64,000 bases of DNA from Vibrio sp. CDRSL-10 TSBA (GCA_039696685.1 CP155565.1:1432259-1496258), one strand, 5' to 3'; shown: positions 1 through 9,275, numbered from the stretch's first letter. Notes: a model not told the origin generated them from the sequence alone. A program made the numbers and translations.

Positions 1-504
1 CGATGTTCCATTCTTGCTTCCTGAAAAGGCGATGAATGTACGTCCTTTACTTTCAACTAGATCTGCTTTAACTCCCATATCACCAAATTGCTTTGCAATG
101 GAGTGGGCGTTAAACATCGGCTCTGTATGATTAAACCAAGACTTTGCCGTGTTAATGCTTGCTGATATGGCAGCTGTATCACGACCAGCCTCAACCCAAA
201 GATTGTGCAGTATTTTATGTGCATCGTCTAAGTCAGCAATTACAACATGTTGATGATTTTTTTCCATTTCATCTTCAAGAGAACACTGTTCGTCCATCGA
301 TAATTTTAAACGATCATTAACGCGTTGACCCGCCGGAGAAACATCATATTCGCCATTTTGTTGGCGTGCTTGAATTTGCTTCCAGTTTTCCTCACTAGCT
401 AAATGATTTTCTTGCCGTTGTTTTGCTAGTCTTTCTTTGATGCTTAGCGGTTTTGCTTCTTCGACAGGGCGGGGATCATCTTCGATCCAGCGCAGGTTAT
501 TCAT
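1..504 (-). CDS. Hypothetical protein, N-terminal part (runs off the left edge)
   Basis: An open frame without stops runs from an ATG at 504 leftward out of the window, giving the first 168 residues. A purine-rich AGAGA lies about 8 bases upstream of the ATG. The protein is hydrophilic and charged, with no signal peptide or membrane segment in the visible part. It starts MNNLRWIEDDPRPVEE and later contains FIAFSGSKNG near the edge. I do not recognise the family. It faces away from the rest of the accessory segment, and its missing C-terminus would be needed to assign a role. Confidence 0.6.
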   Translation of the reverse strand, partial: MNNLRWIEDDPRPVEEAKPLSIKERLAKQRQENHLASEENWKQIQARQQNGEYDVSPAGQRVNDRLKLSMDEQCSLEDEMEKNHQHVVIADLDDAHKILHNLWVEAGRDTAAISASINTAKSWFNHTEPMFNAHSIAKQFGDMGVKADLVESKGRTFIAFSGSKNGTS

Positions 505-698
505 GGCACAATTCTCTAAAAATAGTCATTACTTTTAACTAAGAAGTGCATCATAACTGCATTTTTGCCGGGGCAAAAACTTGCTCACTCAGGCCATAAT
601 TTGCCTGAAGAGGGGAACTATCTATGTTCATTCTTTCAGATAGAGGTGTGTTTGATTTTCGCTCTATATTAATTGGTAATTATTCATAAGCTTTGGCT

Positions 699-795
699 GT
701 CAGTCTTTGCCTTACTAAAGAGTAACCAGAAAGGTGCTTAGGTTTTTTGGCGCTGTTCGGGGCGGTTTTAGGCGTTCCCTACGCCAAAAAGCGAA
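699..795 (+). repeat. Dispersed ~170 bp repeat, copy A (diverged, core only)
   Basis: The core (AGAGTAACCAGAAAGG, then GGTTTTAGGCGTTCCCTACG) matches copies B and C with several substitutions. The core contains an imperfect hairpin: GGTTTTAGGCGT pairs with ACGCCAAAAACC around a TCCCT loop in the better copies. It does not code for a credible protein. Copies of this kind create spurious ORFs in annotations. Confidence 0.75.
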
Positions 796-833
796 AATAT
801 CGTCGTGGTTTTGCGCTGTTTGTTAGGGTTAAT

Positions 834-1020
834 GGCTTCGTGGCGTTGTATGTCACGCTTGGATTTTTGTGATTTCTTTTAGGCTTGGTGCAAGCGTGCC
901 AGTCACTCTTTGTCTTGCCAAAGAGTAACCAGAAAGGCGCTTGGGTTCTTTGGTGTCGGTCGGGCCGGTTTTAGGCGTTCCCTACGCCAAAAACCTAAAA
1001 AATCGTCCTGATTTTTTGCC
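834..1020 (+). repeat. Dispersed ~170 bp repeat, copy B
   Basis: This copy runs from GCTTCGTGGCGTTGTATGTC through CCAGTCACTCTTTG and AGAGTAACCAGAAAGGCGCT to the hairpin GGCGTTCCCTACGCC and AATCGTCCTGATTTTT. It is nearly identical to copy C at 3797-3966, which lies on the opposite strand. Copies B and C therefore form long inverted repeats around 1021-3796. Confidence 0.85.
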
Positions 1021-1541
1021 CTGATTTGGTGGTTTCAGGTGAGTTATAAGTCGCTTTTGCCTCATTATTTGGTAGACCTTTTAATCAATCACATCCTGTT
1101 CATGGGTTTTTATCCTACTAAAATTTATCTATTATCCTAGTGGTGTTCGTTGTAAATCCCCGTGTGGTACCATGGGGAGAAATTCCATGTAACCTCATAG
1201 CATTGACGGGGCTAAGATAAAAGAAAACCTCCCTTTTCGGACGGTTAGCTTAAAGCAAGCAAAGGTTTTTCGATTGTGATCTAACACAATATTCGGCTTA
1301 CTGTTTCTGGTTCACAGGTCTGAAATTACTTTGCGATTCATTTGAATCGGATAACTGAAATTTACTGATTACTCAGTATTAGGAGTTAGGTCGGTACTAC
1401 AAAGCTGTGAGCGTATCGCATCCGATTGGGCAAGGCAGGGTTAAAGTCTTCATGTTTTAAATCATAAAAAACACAACGTGAGTTCTACCTAGATGAAATC
1501 TATGATATTTTTCAAAAAAAACACAACGGCAATTGGTTTCT
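1021..1541 (+). other. Non-coding stretch upstream of the unknown cassette
   Basis: No credible ORF is present here. Visible structure includes a GC-rich hairpin at 1158-1177 (CCCC arm, TGGTAC loop, GGGG arm) and a 13 bp direct repeat AAAAAACACAACG at 1466-1478 and 1516-1528, exactly 50 bp apart and just before the cassette start. The stretch could hold a long leader, a promoter with twin sites, or a small RNA. No known RNA family was recognised. Confidence 0.4.
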
Positions 1542-2514
1542 ATGGCTACTAACAAAAACAACGCTCAAATTGATCTCGACTTTGTTCGTTCTCAGTTCCA
1601 AGACTCTCTTCACAAGGATGAGCAAGTAAAAACTCGTTCTTTGATTTTGAAATATAATAATTCATCTAGTCGCACTGGCGCACAAACAGAGGTGTTACAT
1701 TCAGTAGCCTATTACGCAGAGGCATTGGAAATGTTTAACCATCATCTCTTGTCTCGTATTGACCCTGATGCAAACTACGAAACTCGCTTTTAAGCGTCTA
1801 AGTGAAGGATCAATTCGTGACCATCTTTGTGAACGGATTTCAAGCTTTTTAACCACAGTAAATACGCTGTTTAATGGTGATCAGTTTTTATCTAAATTAA
1901 TAGATACTGGGGATGTAAATGACATTCCTACATTCTATGAGAAAAAATCCACTCTAGAAAAAGAGCTAAGTGAACTATTTGATGTTCATGGGATTACGTT
2001 AGATGATCAAGTACTAGCTAGAGTTTTAGAATTGGTATCCAAAGCGGGAGAAGGTGTTCAAAAAGATGAAACTGTTCAATTATATGAAGTAGTTGATGAT
2101 ACTGATGACTCAGTTATACCTGATAATGTTATTAGATTTAACCCTGCTTTTAGGTCTAGCGTTAAACCAAAGGATTTAGAAAAACCGAAAGTTTTGAAGT
2201 TTGATGGTGTAGATACCGTAAGAGTTTTGGTAATTAAAGTATTCGGCAATAGTAAGTGGAAGTTTAAGAGTATAATTACTGGTGATACCTATGAAGCATC
2301 ATTCAAGAATATCGAGTGGCTGAGAGATTATCAACTTGGTAAGAAGCAACAAATAGATGCAAGGCACCTATTGCAAATCAATATCAAGTATACTAAGTAC
2401 TTATATGCCAGTGGAAACTATGTCATTAAAGGTGCTGTCATTGACTCTGTGGGCAAGTACTTGATAGATGACAATATAGATAACAATGAGATAGTAGCAG
2501 ATGATAGAATCTAG
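1542..2514 (+). CDS. Hypothetical protein of the accessory cassette (one frame break)
   Basis: Two overlapping frames join into one 323-residue protein if one A is removed from the GAAAC at 1779-1783; the joined text reads NYELAFKRLSEG. The ATG at 1542 is preferred over an upstream TTG, although no clear Shine-Dalgarno sequence precedes it. The N-terminal half looks helical and the C-terminal third (from about residue 210) looks beta-rich with many aromatic and lysine residues (KVFGNSKWKFKSIITGD). There is no signal peptide or membrane segment. The gene overlaps the next one by 14 bases, suggesting translational coupling. The family is not recognised. AT-richness and flanking inverted repeats suggest acquisition by transfer. 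Confidence 0.65.
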
Positions 2515-2912
2515 AACTCAGTTTCTTATTGATTGTTGCACCTTTCATCTTAATGATAATGGTAAAGGTTAGTCACGGTAGTTATAGCGATGTCTTCGCA
2601 GTACCAGATTGGTCAATGGCTGCTGTTGTTATATATTTTCAATCATTTCTTATATTACTACCTCCTATTTTCGATGTGGCAAAAAAAGGAGTTGGAATAA
2701 ATAGCTTCTTCCTTCTTTGGTATTTGTTAATAATGATACTTGTCGGATTGTTGCCTTCCTTTTATGTCTACACTCAAATAATTGGTTTGCCTCAAGGTAG
2801 ACTCCCTTCGGTAAATTATCAAATAGCCCAAATGGGGCTATTTATATTTGCTTGTGTTAAGTTTTTTCATGATCATAATGTGGTGAGAAAACTTAGAGAA
2901 GCAGTAAAATAG
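2501..2912 (+). CDS. Small membrane protein of the accessory cassette (start masked by a GTTTC)
   Basis: As written, the frame opens only at a TTG near 2529 with no ribosome site. If the GTTTC at 2521-2525 is read as GTTC, the frame extends back to an ATG at 2501 inside the end of the upstream gene, giving 136 residues starting MIESRTQFLLIVAPF. Three or four hydrophobic segments are visible (about residues 8-23, 38-56, 68-90, 108-120), followed by a basic tail. A strong terminator follows. The family is unknown. Pairing of a soluble protein with a small membrane protein is common in toxin and phage-defence modules, but nothing here proves that role. Confidence 0.6.
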
Positions 2913-2943
2913 AAGGGGCTAACGCCCCTTTTGCCCCTTTTTT
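2913..2943 (+). terminator. Rho-independent terminator of the cassette
   Basis: AAGGGGC, a TAA loop and GCCCCTT are followed by TTGCCCC and a run of six or more T, directly after the membrane protein stop codon. Confidence 0.85.
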
Positions 2944-3254
2944 AAATGTTACTTAGAGATCAAGTTAATTTAATTAACTTGGTTGAAGTTCTTTAGAATG
3001 AGTTGATAATAGCTCGATCGCTGTATATAGTTCTTGGAATGGAATAAGTTGGCCAGTATTAAAAACAAGCAAATAAAGTGCGTACTGTACGAATGAGTAT
3101 TAACTGGCAATATTTGACTTACAAAAAGCTATTAATTAATTGCTAATGTTCGATTTTTCGTAACGCATTTTGTCCAAAGCTGAGCTAGTAGAAGGAGCTC
3201 AGCCCTTTGTATCAGCGCGGACAATTCCGCACGTAAACGCAGGTGGAAGCCACC
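2944..3254. other. Intergenic, AT-rich, with a 21 bp palindrome and a hairpin
   Basis: No gene seen. A perfect odd palindrome CAAGTTAATT-T-AATTAACTTG lies at 2961-2981 and could be a protein-binding site. GCTGAGCT at 3179-3186 pairs with AGCTCAGC at 3196-3203, a likely transcription-end hairpin for the rhodanese gene that reads toward it. Confidence 0.5.
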
Positions 3255-3629
3255 CTAATTCAACGGCTCCATTTCCATCTGTGTTTCCTGCATCTCATTC
3301 AATCCGCCGCCGTTGTGCACATTGCTAAAGCCCTGCTTTTTCAGTGCGTCCATCGCCATGGCTGAGCGGCTGCCGCTGCGACAGTAGACCACAATCGGTT
3401 GCTGTTTATCGATATCATGAAAGCCAGTGCCAACGTCACTGAGCGGAATATTTCGTGCGTCCGGTAAGTGACCATCAGCGTATTCTTGCGGTGTGCGCAC
3501 ATCAATCACCAAAGCGCCATTATCTATCATCCGCCAAGCCTGCTCAGACCGCTCGCTCGCCAAAGCCTGACCCACAGGCAGAGCCAGCACTAACGCCAGA
3601 CCAGCCGCTTTCCAGTTAACTCCAAACAT
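3255..3629 (-). CDS. Periplasmic single-domain rhodanese (PspE-like)
   Basis: This encodes a 124-residue protein with a signal peptide (about residues 1-24, hydrophobic core LALVLALPVG, cut after QALA) followed by one rhodanese domain. The active-site loop CRSGSRS, about residues 83-89, carries the catalytic cysteine that forms the persulfide intermediate. VIDVRTPQEYADGHLPDA is the typical rhodanese N-terminal signature. Single-domain exported rhodaneses of the PspE type transfer sulfur from thiosulfate to an acceptor in the periplasm; the true acceptor is unknown. It is monocistronic and lies between repeat copies B and C. Confidence 0.85.
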   Translation of the reverse strand: MFGVNWKAAGLALVLALPVGQALASERSEQAWRMIDNGALVIDVRTPQEYADGHLPDARNIPLSDVGTGFHDIDKQQPIVVYCRSGSRSAMAMDALKKQGFSNVHNGGGLNEMQETQMEMEPLN

Positions 3630-3796
3630 AACTATCCCTCAGAATCGAAACTCAAATAAGTATGGTTGAACAAGTGCGAATGCTCTAGAACATGTGTAGT
3701 AACAAATTGTGTAATGGGGCAAATCGAATTGAGGTTTTTTCAAATATTGCAAGTGGAGTGCTTCAGAAACTCGAAAACCAGGGAAAAAAATCAGGA

Positions 3797-3966
3797 CGAT
3801 ATTTTAGGTTTTTGGCGTAGGGAACGCCTAAAACCGGCCCGGACCACACCAAAGAAACCCAAGCGCCTTTCTGGTTACTCTTTGGCGCAAGCAAAGAGTG
3901 ACTGGCACGCTTACACCAAGCTAAAAGAAATTACTGAATTTAAAGCGTGACATACAAAGCCACGAA
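3797..3966 (-). repeat. Dispersed ~170 bp repeat, copy C (inverted)
   Basis: This is the reverse complement of copy B over nearly its full length, including AATCAGGACGAT, GGCGTAGGGAACGCC, CCTTTCTGGTTACTCTTTG and GACATACAAAGCCACGAA. An ORF of 94 codons here is an artefact of the repeat. Confidence 0.85.
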
Positions 3967-3993
3967 ACTGTCGAGAACCAACAGAGAACAACA

Positions 3994-4776
3994 TTAACTC
4001 TTCCGATACTCATCCGGCGTCACCCCTGTTAACCGCCGGAACATCGCGATAAACGCTGATGCACTGGCGTAGCCGAGATCGTGAGCGATATTTTCCACTT
4101 TGGCGCCAGATTGCAGCATCGGCATCGCGTTAACCACCCGCAGGCGCTGGCGCCATTCTGAAACTGAAATCCCCAGTTCGCGTTGGGCGCGGCGCATCAG
4201 GGTGCGCTCGGTGGTGTGGGCGCGCTGGGCCAGCACGCGCAGGGGCTCATTACTGGCCGGATCCTGTTCCAGCCAGCCGAGCACTTTACTCAGCAGCGGG
4301 TCGCCGGAGGTCGGTAGGTAGCTGCCAATCGGAGTGGCGTGCGTCAGCTGTTCAGCCAAAACCTGCAGCAGGCGATATTCGGCTTCGCTGTAGGGCGGGG
4401 TGATTAAACTCTGGCGCAGGTGCTCCAGCAGGGCAATCACCAGAGGGCTGATCTCCAGCGCGCAGGTTTGCTGTGGCATCGCGCTGCACAGGCTTTCGTC
4501 GACATACAATGAACCATGGCAGGTTTCATAGCGGTTAAGGCCCTGATGCTCGACATTGGGCGGCAGCCATAAACCGTATTGTGACGGCGTCAGGTACTGA
4601 CGGCTGCCGACTTTCACTTCCATCACGCCACTGAACGAATAAACGAACTCGCCCCAGCGATGGCTGTGGCGCGGATAGGCGGCGTCGGCGGGCATACAGG
4701 CGGAGCGAAACACCAGCGGAGCCGGCAGTTCGGTACTGAACGGCGGGAAATGAATCTGTTTGCCTGGAATGCTCAT
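3994..4776 (-). CDS. AraC-family regulator with cupin N-terminus
   Basis: This encodes 260 residues. The N-terminal half is a cupin-like sensor domain (RHSHRWGEFVYSFSGVMEVKV around residues 35-57). The C-terminal ~100 residues hold the two helix-turn-helix motifs of AraC proteins (LAQRAHTTERTLMRRAQRELG and the second motif VENIAHDLGYASASAFIAMFRRLTGVTPDEYR). It is divergent from the EamA transporter at 4889 with a 112 bp shared region, so it most likely controls that exporter. The ligand is unknown. Confidence 0.9.
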   Translation of the reverse strand: MSIPGKQIHFPPFSTELPAPLVFRSACMPADAAYPRHSHRWGEFVYSFSGVMEVKVGSRQYLTPSQYGLWLPPNVEHQGLNRYETCHGSLYVDESLCSAMPQQTCALEISPLVIALLEHLRQSLITPPYSEAEYRLLQVLAEQLTHATPIGSYLPTSGDPLLSKVLGWLEQDPASNEPLRVLAQRAHTTERTLMRRAQRELGISVSEWRQRLRVVNAMPMLQSGAKVENIAHDLGYASASAFIAMFRRLTGVTPDEYRKS

Positions 4777-4888
4777 GCTGACTCTGTCATATCATCGCTA
4801 TGGGTTGTCAGATTTTAGCTATATGTCTTAATGACGACAACGCATAATGTAAACATAGCGATAACAAAATAACAGTTGGATAACGAGA

Positions 4889-5842
4889 ATGACGACACGC
4901 AAACCAATCGACGCCACGGCGCTCGGCATCATGGTGGTGTTTTGCTTTGCCATGGGCTTACAACAAATTGCACTCAAAGCGACCGGCGATGATATTGCGC
5001 CGATCCTACAAATCGGCCTGCGCTCTGCCATCGCGGCGGTACTGGTGCTGGCCTATGTGATGATACGCGGCAAAAAACTGAGGTTTGCGGACGGTAACTG
5101 GAAAGCCGGTATCCTGGTCGGCACTCTGTTTGCGCTGGAATATCTGTTTCTGGGCGCGGCGCTGCATTATACCTCGGCCGCTCATTCGGTGATCTTTCTC
5201 TACACTTCCCCTATTTTTAGCGCTCTGATTCTGCATTTTCTCGTTGATACCGAGCGGCTCAAAGTGGTGCAATGGGCCGGGATTCTGCTTGCGTTTTCCG
5301 GCATTGCGGTGGCTTTTTTGTGGCACGGCGAAGGGGCAACAGAAATGCAGCCCAATATGCTGTGGGGCGATTTTCTGGCTCTGCTCGGTGGTGTGGCCTG
5401 GGGGCTGACTACGGTCCTGATCCGCAGCTCGAAACTGGCCAATGTCTCGTCCGAGCAAACCTTGTTGTACCAACTGGTGATGGGTGCGCTGATTTTGCTG
5501 GGTGCCGCGGTGTGGAGCGATCAGCTGACCATTAACCCGACACCGCTGGCGCTGGCCAGTGTTGCGTTTCAGACCCTGATTATCTCATTCGGCGGTTTCC
5601 TGCTCTGGTTCTGGATGCTCAATACCTATATTGCTTCGCGCCTTGGCGTATTGTCGTTCATGACGCCGCTGTATGGTGTAGTGCTCGGGGCCTGGATTCT
5701 GGGCGAGCGGATTGAAGCCGGATTCTTGTATGGTTCGGCGATGGTGATTGGCGGCATTGTGCTGGTCAGCGGTCATGGCTGGCTCAAGCAGTTGCTAAAA
5801 CGGCGCCGCTCTGAGCTTAAACCCAGCCTGAAAGCGGAATAA
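4889..5842 (+). CDS. EamA/DMT-superfamily exporter
   Basis: This encodes 317 residues with about ten hydrophobic segments in two EamA repeats, the drug/metabolite transporter layout in the inner membrane. The start ATG at 4889 follows a weak purine stretch (ATAACGAGA). Such proteins usually export amino acids or metabolites; the substrate is not predictable from sequence. A basic tail (KRRRSELK) follows the last segment. The gene is divergent from the AraC regulator and closed by a strong terminator. Confidence 0.88.
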   Translation: MTTRKPIDATALGIMVVFCFAMGLQQIALKATGDDIAPILQIGLRSAIAAVLVLAYVMIRGKKLRFADGNWKAGILVGTLFALEYLFLGAALHYTSAAHSVIFLYTSPIFSALILHFLVDTERLKVVQWAGILLAFSGIAVAFLWHGEGATEMQPNMLWGDFLALLGGVAWGLTTVLIRSSKLANVSSEQTLLYQLVMGALILLGAAVWSDQLTINPTPLALASVAFQTLIISFGGFLLWFWMLNTYIASRLGVLSFMTPLYGVVLGAWILGERIEAGFLYGSAMVIGGIVLVSGHGWLKQLLKRRRSELKPSLKAE

Positions 5843-5901
5843 AACCTGGCTGGCATCATCCAATCAATGGCTAAGCAATAATCTCTGCCTTATTAATGAC
5901 T

Positions 5902-5927
5902 AAGGGCTGCTCTCTGAGCAGCCCTTT
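5902..5927. terminator. Bidirectional rho-independent terminator
   Basis: AAGGGCTGCTC, a short loop and GAGCAGCCCTT are followed by T residues, with A residues on the other side. It separates the EamA gene from the convergent nucleotidyltransferase gene. Confidence 0.9.
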
Positions 5928-5944
5928 TGTATCGATGAGGTGTA

Positions 5945-6509
5945 TTAAATCAAGTGTAAGTGCGGCCACAGCTTGAGCCATTTCTTTTCCAGAATGCGGC
6001 GCTGGACGATCTCCGGCTGGCGGTTACACGGGTTAATGGCAATAGTCAGTGACCAGTTTCTGGCGCAGGCCATACGGTGCGCAGAAGGTCAGGCGGCCGT
6101 CATGTTCCAGTCGCACGCCGACACAAGTTGGCACTTCCACCCACTGGGCGATGCCGTGTGCGGTGCTGCGATAAGGTGCGTGACCGTGCTTTTCATGCAT
6201 ACGGGCCTGATTACGTACTTCCCAGTTGATTTCCGGCATGCTGGCGATGAGTTGTTCCTGCAGCGCCTGTTCACGCTCGGGTGAGACATCTGTCGGATCA
6301 AAAAAGACCAGATCGACGTCGTTGAGCGGGGTCATCTCGGTTTTATGGTGCAGGTGATCCCAAATCGCGTTGCGCACAAAGCCCGCCCCCAGATACCAGT
6401 CCGGTAAATTGAGCGCCTGAGCGGTCAACAGACAGCGCATACGTAACGAATCATTGCGCAGCAATGCTTCCGTTTGTCCCAGGTAAAGAAGTTCAATATC
6501 ACTTGGCAT
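5945..6509 (-). CDS. Nucleotidyltransferase family protein (NTP_transf_6-like; one frame break)
   Basis: The corrected protein is 187 residues. The nucleotidyltransferase signature is visible: GAGFVRNAIWDHLH, then LNDVDLVFFDP, where the D-x-D pair would bind metal. As written, the frame stops at 6033. Reading the GTTTC at 6056-6060 as GTTC restores LRQNWSLTIAINPCNRQPE and a C-terminus ending LKLWPHLHLI, as the family requires. The substrate is unknown. It is monocistronic and convergent with the EamA gene. Confidence 0.75.
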
Positions 6510-6670
6510 GTATTGCGAATAGTTATGTTAGTGACTGATGATATTCAGTATAACGGCAATCTGAGCGGATGGGAGCGTTAAAGTGATATCTGTTCATCAA
6601 ATTGAGAAATTGATGCCTGCAACGCCAGTAAATAACAAACTAGTTAATAAGCATCGGCCAAAGTCATTAA

Positions 6671-6710
6671 TCAGCCCTCATTGACTTTATTTCGTCAAGT
6701 GAGGGCTGAA
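6671..6710. terminator. Hairpin downstream of the MFS gene
   Basis: TCAGCCCTCA and TGAC pair with GTCA and GTGAGGGCTGA. The stem is long but the T-run is poor on either strand, so it may end transcription of the MFS gene or simply protect the mRNA end. Confidence 0.55.
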
Positions 6711-6744
6711 TGGCCTCGGGCCAGAGCAGAGCTTTGCGAGTGGT

Positions 6745-7926
6745 TTACAGTGCGTCGGCCAGTTGTGGCTGACGCTTATCCAGGCGCTGGCTGATGCGGG
6801 TCAGCAGCAGGGCCAATGCCACCACAATCGCACCGACCCACGGCGTGGTCATCAGGCCGGACTGTTCGACCACCCGGCCGCCGCCCCAGGCACCGAGTGC
6901 GATACCAATATTAAAGGCGGCGATATTGAGCCCCGATGCCACATCTACTGCGTTGGGGGTGTAGTGCTCAGCCAGTTTCACTACGTATACCTGCAGTCCG
7001 GGCACATTACCAAAGGCAAACATGCCCCAGATAAGCATGATGATCACCGCTGTTACCGGGTTGGGCGCGGCAAAAGTCAGCAGCAGCAAAACCAGACTCA
7101 GGCCAGCGAATATCAGGCTCAGCGCGCGGGTTGGTCCGTGTTTGTCGGCCAGTTTTCCACCCCAGATATTGCCGAACGCCACCGACACGCCGTACACCAG
7201 CATCAGAATACTGATGGTGGAGGTGGCAAAACCGGACACTTCATGCAGGATGGGCGCGATAAAGGTAAAGGCAGTGAAGGTGCCGCCGTAGCCGAGTGCA
7301 GTAATGGCAAACACCAGCAGCAGGCGGGGCTGGGTCAGCACTTTGGCTTGTTCGGCCAATGAGGTTTTAGCGGCTTGCGGCAGGGTGGACGGCACCAGCA
7401 GGGCGCTGCCGATCAGGGCGATAAGGCCCAGCATAGCGACTGTTAAAAAAGTGGTCTGCCATCCAAAATGCTGACCAATGTAAGTGCCGAGCGGCACGCC
7501 GGTCACTAAGGCAACGGTCAGGCCGGTAAACATGATCGCAATCGCGCTGGCGGCTTTGTCGCGCGCCACCAGTCCGGTTGCTATGGTGGAACCGATAGAG
7601 AAGAACACGCCGTGCGCCAGGCCGGTCAGAATGCGCGCCATGATCAGGGTGCTGTAACCGGGTGACTGCCAGGCAAGCAGATTACCGGCGACAAACAGCG
7701 TCATCACCGCCAGTAACACGCGTTTGCGGTTCCAGTTGCCGGTCAGAGCGGTGAGGACCGGCGCGCCGATGGCGACGCCGAGCGCATACAGGCTGACCAG
7801 TAAACCGGCAGAGGGCAGAGAAACGTTGAGGTCGGTGGCCATGGTCGGCAGCAGGCCGACGATGACAAATTCAGTGGTGCCGATGGCAAACGCACTGAGG
7901 GTTAACGCAAATAAAGCGATAGGCAT
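6745..7926 (-). CDS. MFS efflux transporter (AraJ/YdhP-like DHA1 family)
   Basis: This encodes 393 residues with twelve hydrophobic segments. FAIGTTEFVIVGLLP in the first segment and the repeated Gly-rich loops are typical of the sugar/drug-efflux branch of DHA1 transporters. The start at 7926 is chosen over one 18 codons upstream because AGGAAAA sits just before it and the protein then begins MPIALFALTLSAFA like its relatives. It acts in the inner membrane by proton antiport. It is divergent from the LysR gene at 8164, which is the likely regulator. Confidence 0.88.
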   Translation of the reverse strand: MPIALFALTLSAFAIGTTEFVIVGLLPTMATDLNVSLPSAGLLVSLYALGVAIGAPVLTALTGNWNRKRVLLAVMTLFVAGNLLAWQSPGYSTLIMARILTGLAHGVFFSIGSTIATGLVARDKAASAIAIMFTGLTVALVTGVPLGTYIGQHFGWQTTFLTVAMLGLIALIGSALLVPSTLPQAAKTSLAEQAKVLTQPRLLLVFAITALGYGGTFTAFTFIAPILHEVSGFATSTISILMLVYGVSVAFGNIWGGKLADKHGPTRALSLIFAGLSLVLLLLTFAAPNPVTAVIIMLIWGMFAFGNVPGLQVYVVKLAEHYTPNAVDVASGLNIAAFNIGIALGAWGGGRVVEQSGLMTTPWVGAIVVALALLLTRISQRLDKRQPQLADAL

Positions 7927-8163
7927 AACATTTTTCCTGTTGATGGCTGTTGGCGCGCAACCAAGCGATGTGCTGAGCAAAGTACGTGTTTAGCTGGTAT
8001 CTATTTAACTAAGTATCCGTTTAACAACGTATGCATGAGCAAGACAGGCGTTTGCGCCAACAAGCTGACTGAGTAGAGAGGCGCATTATTCATGAGCTTT
8101 TGTTTGCTAAAAACGCTAGTATTGGCAAAATAATTTTGTCATTTATGTAAAAGTGGAGCGCCT

Positions 8164-9045
8164 ATGCTGACCCGTTCTGATGATTTGGAAATCTTACTGG
8201 CGGTGATCGATAGCGGCAGTTTTTCTCAGGCTGCCGAAGTGCTGGATGTGCAGGTTGCCAAGGTGTCGCGCGCGGTGAGCCGGATTGAGCAGCAGCTCGG
8301 CATGACCATCTTAAACCGTACTACAAGGCGGCTGGATCTGACCGAAGAGGGGCGGCGCTTTAGTGAAACCATTCGTGCCGGATTGCAGCAATTGCGTCAG
8401 GCGGAAGAAGAGGTGGTGTCGCGCGGGGAACTGCCGAAAGGTAAGCTGCGCGTCGATGCGGCCAGCCCGTTTATGCTCCATCAACTGGTGCCGCTGGTGC
8501 GTGAATTTCATCAGGCCTATCCGGATATTGAGCTGGAACTGACCTCCAATGAAGGCTATGTCGACCTGCTGGAAAAGCGCACCGATGTGGCAATCCGGAT
8601 TGGTAAACTCAATGATTCCACGCTGCATGCCCGGCCGCTGGGAAAAAGTCCGCTGTTTGTGGTCGCTGCGCCGGACTACCTTGCCCGGCACGGTTTCCCG
8701 GCGACGCCATCGGAGCTGCGACAGCATGAAATTGTCGGCTTCACCAGTCCGCGTGCGCTGAATGTCTGGCCGCTGCAGGGCAGTGATTACGTTGAGCCGA
8801 CCATTGCCTGCAGCAGTGGAGAAACTGTGCGCCAGTTAGTGCTGGCCGGCAATGGTATCGGGTGCCTGTCCGGCTTTATGATTCATGAAGACTTGGCCGC
8901 CGGCCGTCTGGTGACTTTGCTGACATCGTACCGCCAACTGAATTCAGATCGTGAACTGGTCAACGCGGTGTATTACAAATCCTCTAACGTGGCGCGGCGC
9001 ATATCGGCCTTTATCGATTTTATCCAGCCCAAATTTACCCTGTGA
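8164..9045 (+). CDS. LysR-family transcriptional regulator
   Basis: This encodes 293 residues. The N-terminal winged helix-turn-helix (SFSQAAEVLDVQVAKVSRAVSRIEQQLG, about residues 20-47) is followed by the effector-binding domain. The start ATG is preceded by GTGGAG. It is divergent from the MFS exporter, with 237 bp between them holding the shared control region. The old-yellow-enzyme gene follows on the same strand after 230 bp, so it may also be a target. The inducer is unknown. Confidence 0.9.
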   Translation: MLTRSDDLEILLAVIDSGSFSQAAEVLDVQVAKVSRAVSRIEQQLGMTILNRTTRRLDLTEEGRRFSETIRAGLQQLRQAEEEVVSRGELPKGKLRVDAASPFMLHQLVPLVREFHQAYPDIELELTSNEGYVDLLEKRTDVAIRIGKLNDSTLHARPLGKSPLFVVAAPDYLARHGFPATPSELRQHEIVGFTSPRALNVWPLQGSDYVEPTIACSSGETVRQLVLAGNGIGCLSGFMIHEDLAAGRLVTLLTSYRQLNSDRELVNAVYYKSSNVARRISAFIDFIQPKFTL

Positions 9046-9275
9046 AACTTTGCTGTTGGTGAAACCATGCGTTTGGTGAAAACTGACGTGCTGCCCGACA
9101 ACACAGATGGCTCATGGTTTTTGCAAATTTGACAAAAAAGTTTTGTCTTTGTGTCGGTTAATCCCCGCAAGTGCGCTTGTTATGATGCAGCCATATCAAG
9201 TTTAGTGACTGTTGCCTGCGCGATGCATACTGTGATGACAGCGCGGCCAGTTGAACTGCTACCAAGGGGATTACT

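Noticed and set aside
3666..3950. A 94-codon plus-strand ORF
   Set aside because: It lies mostly in repeat copy C, has no ribosome site, and copies B and A do not keep the frame.
6763..7362. A plus-strand ORF of 199 codons opposite the MFS gene
   Set aside because: Low-complexity Gln/His-rich shadow of a twelve-segment transporter.
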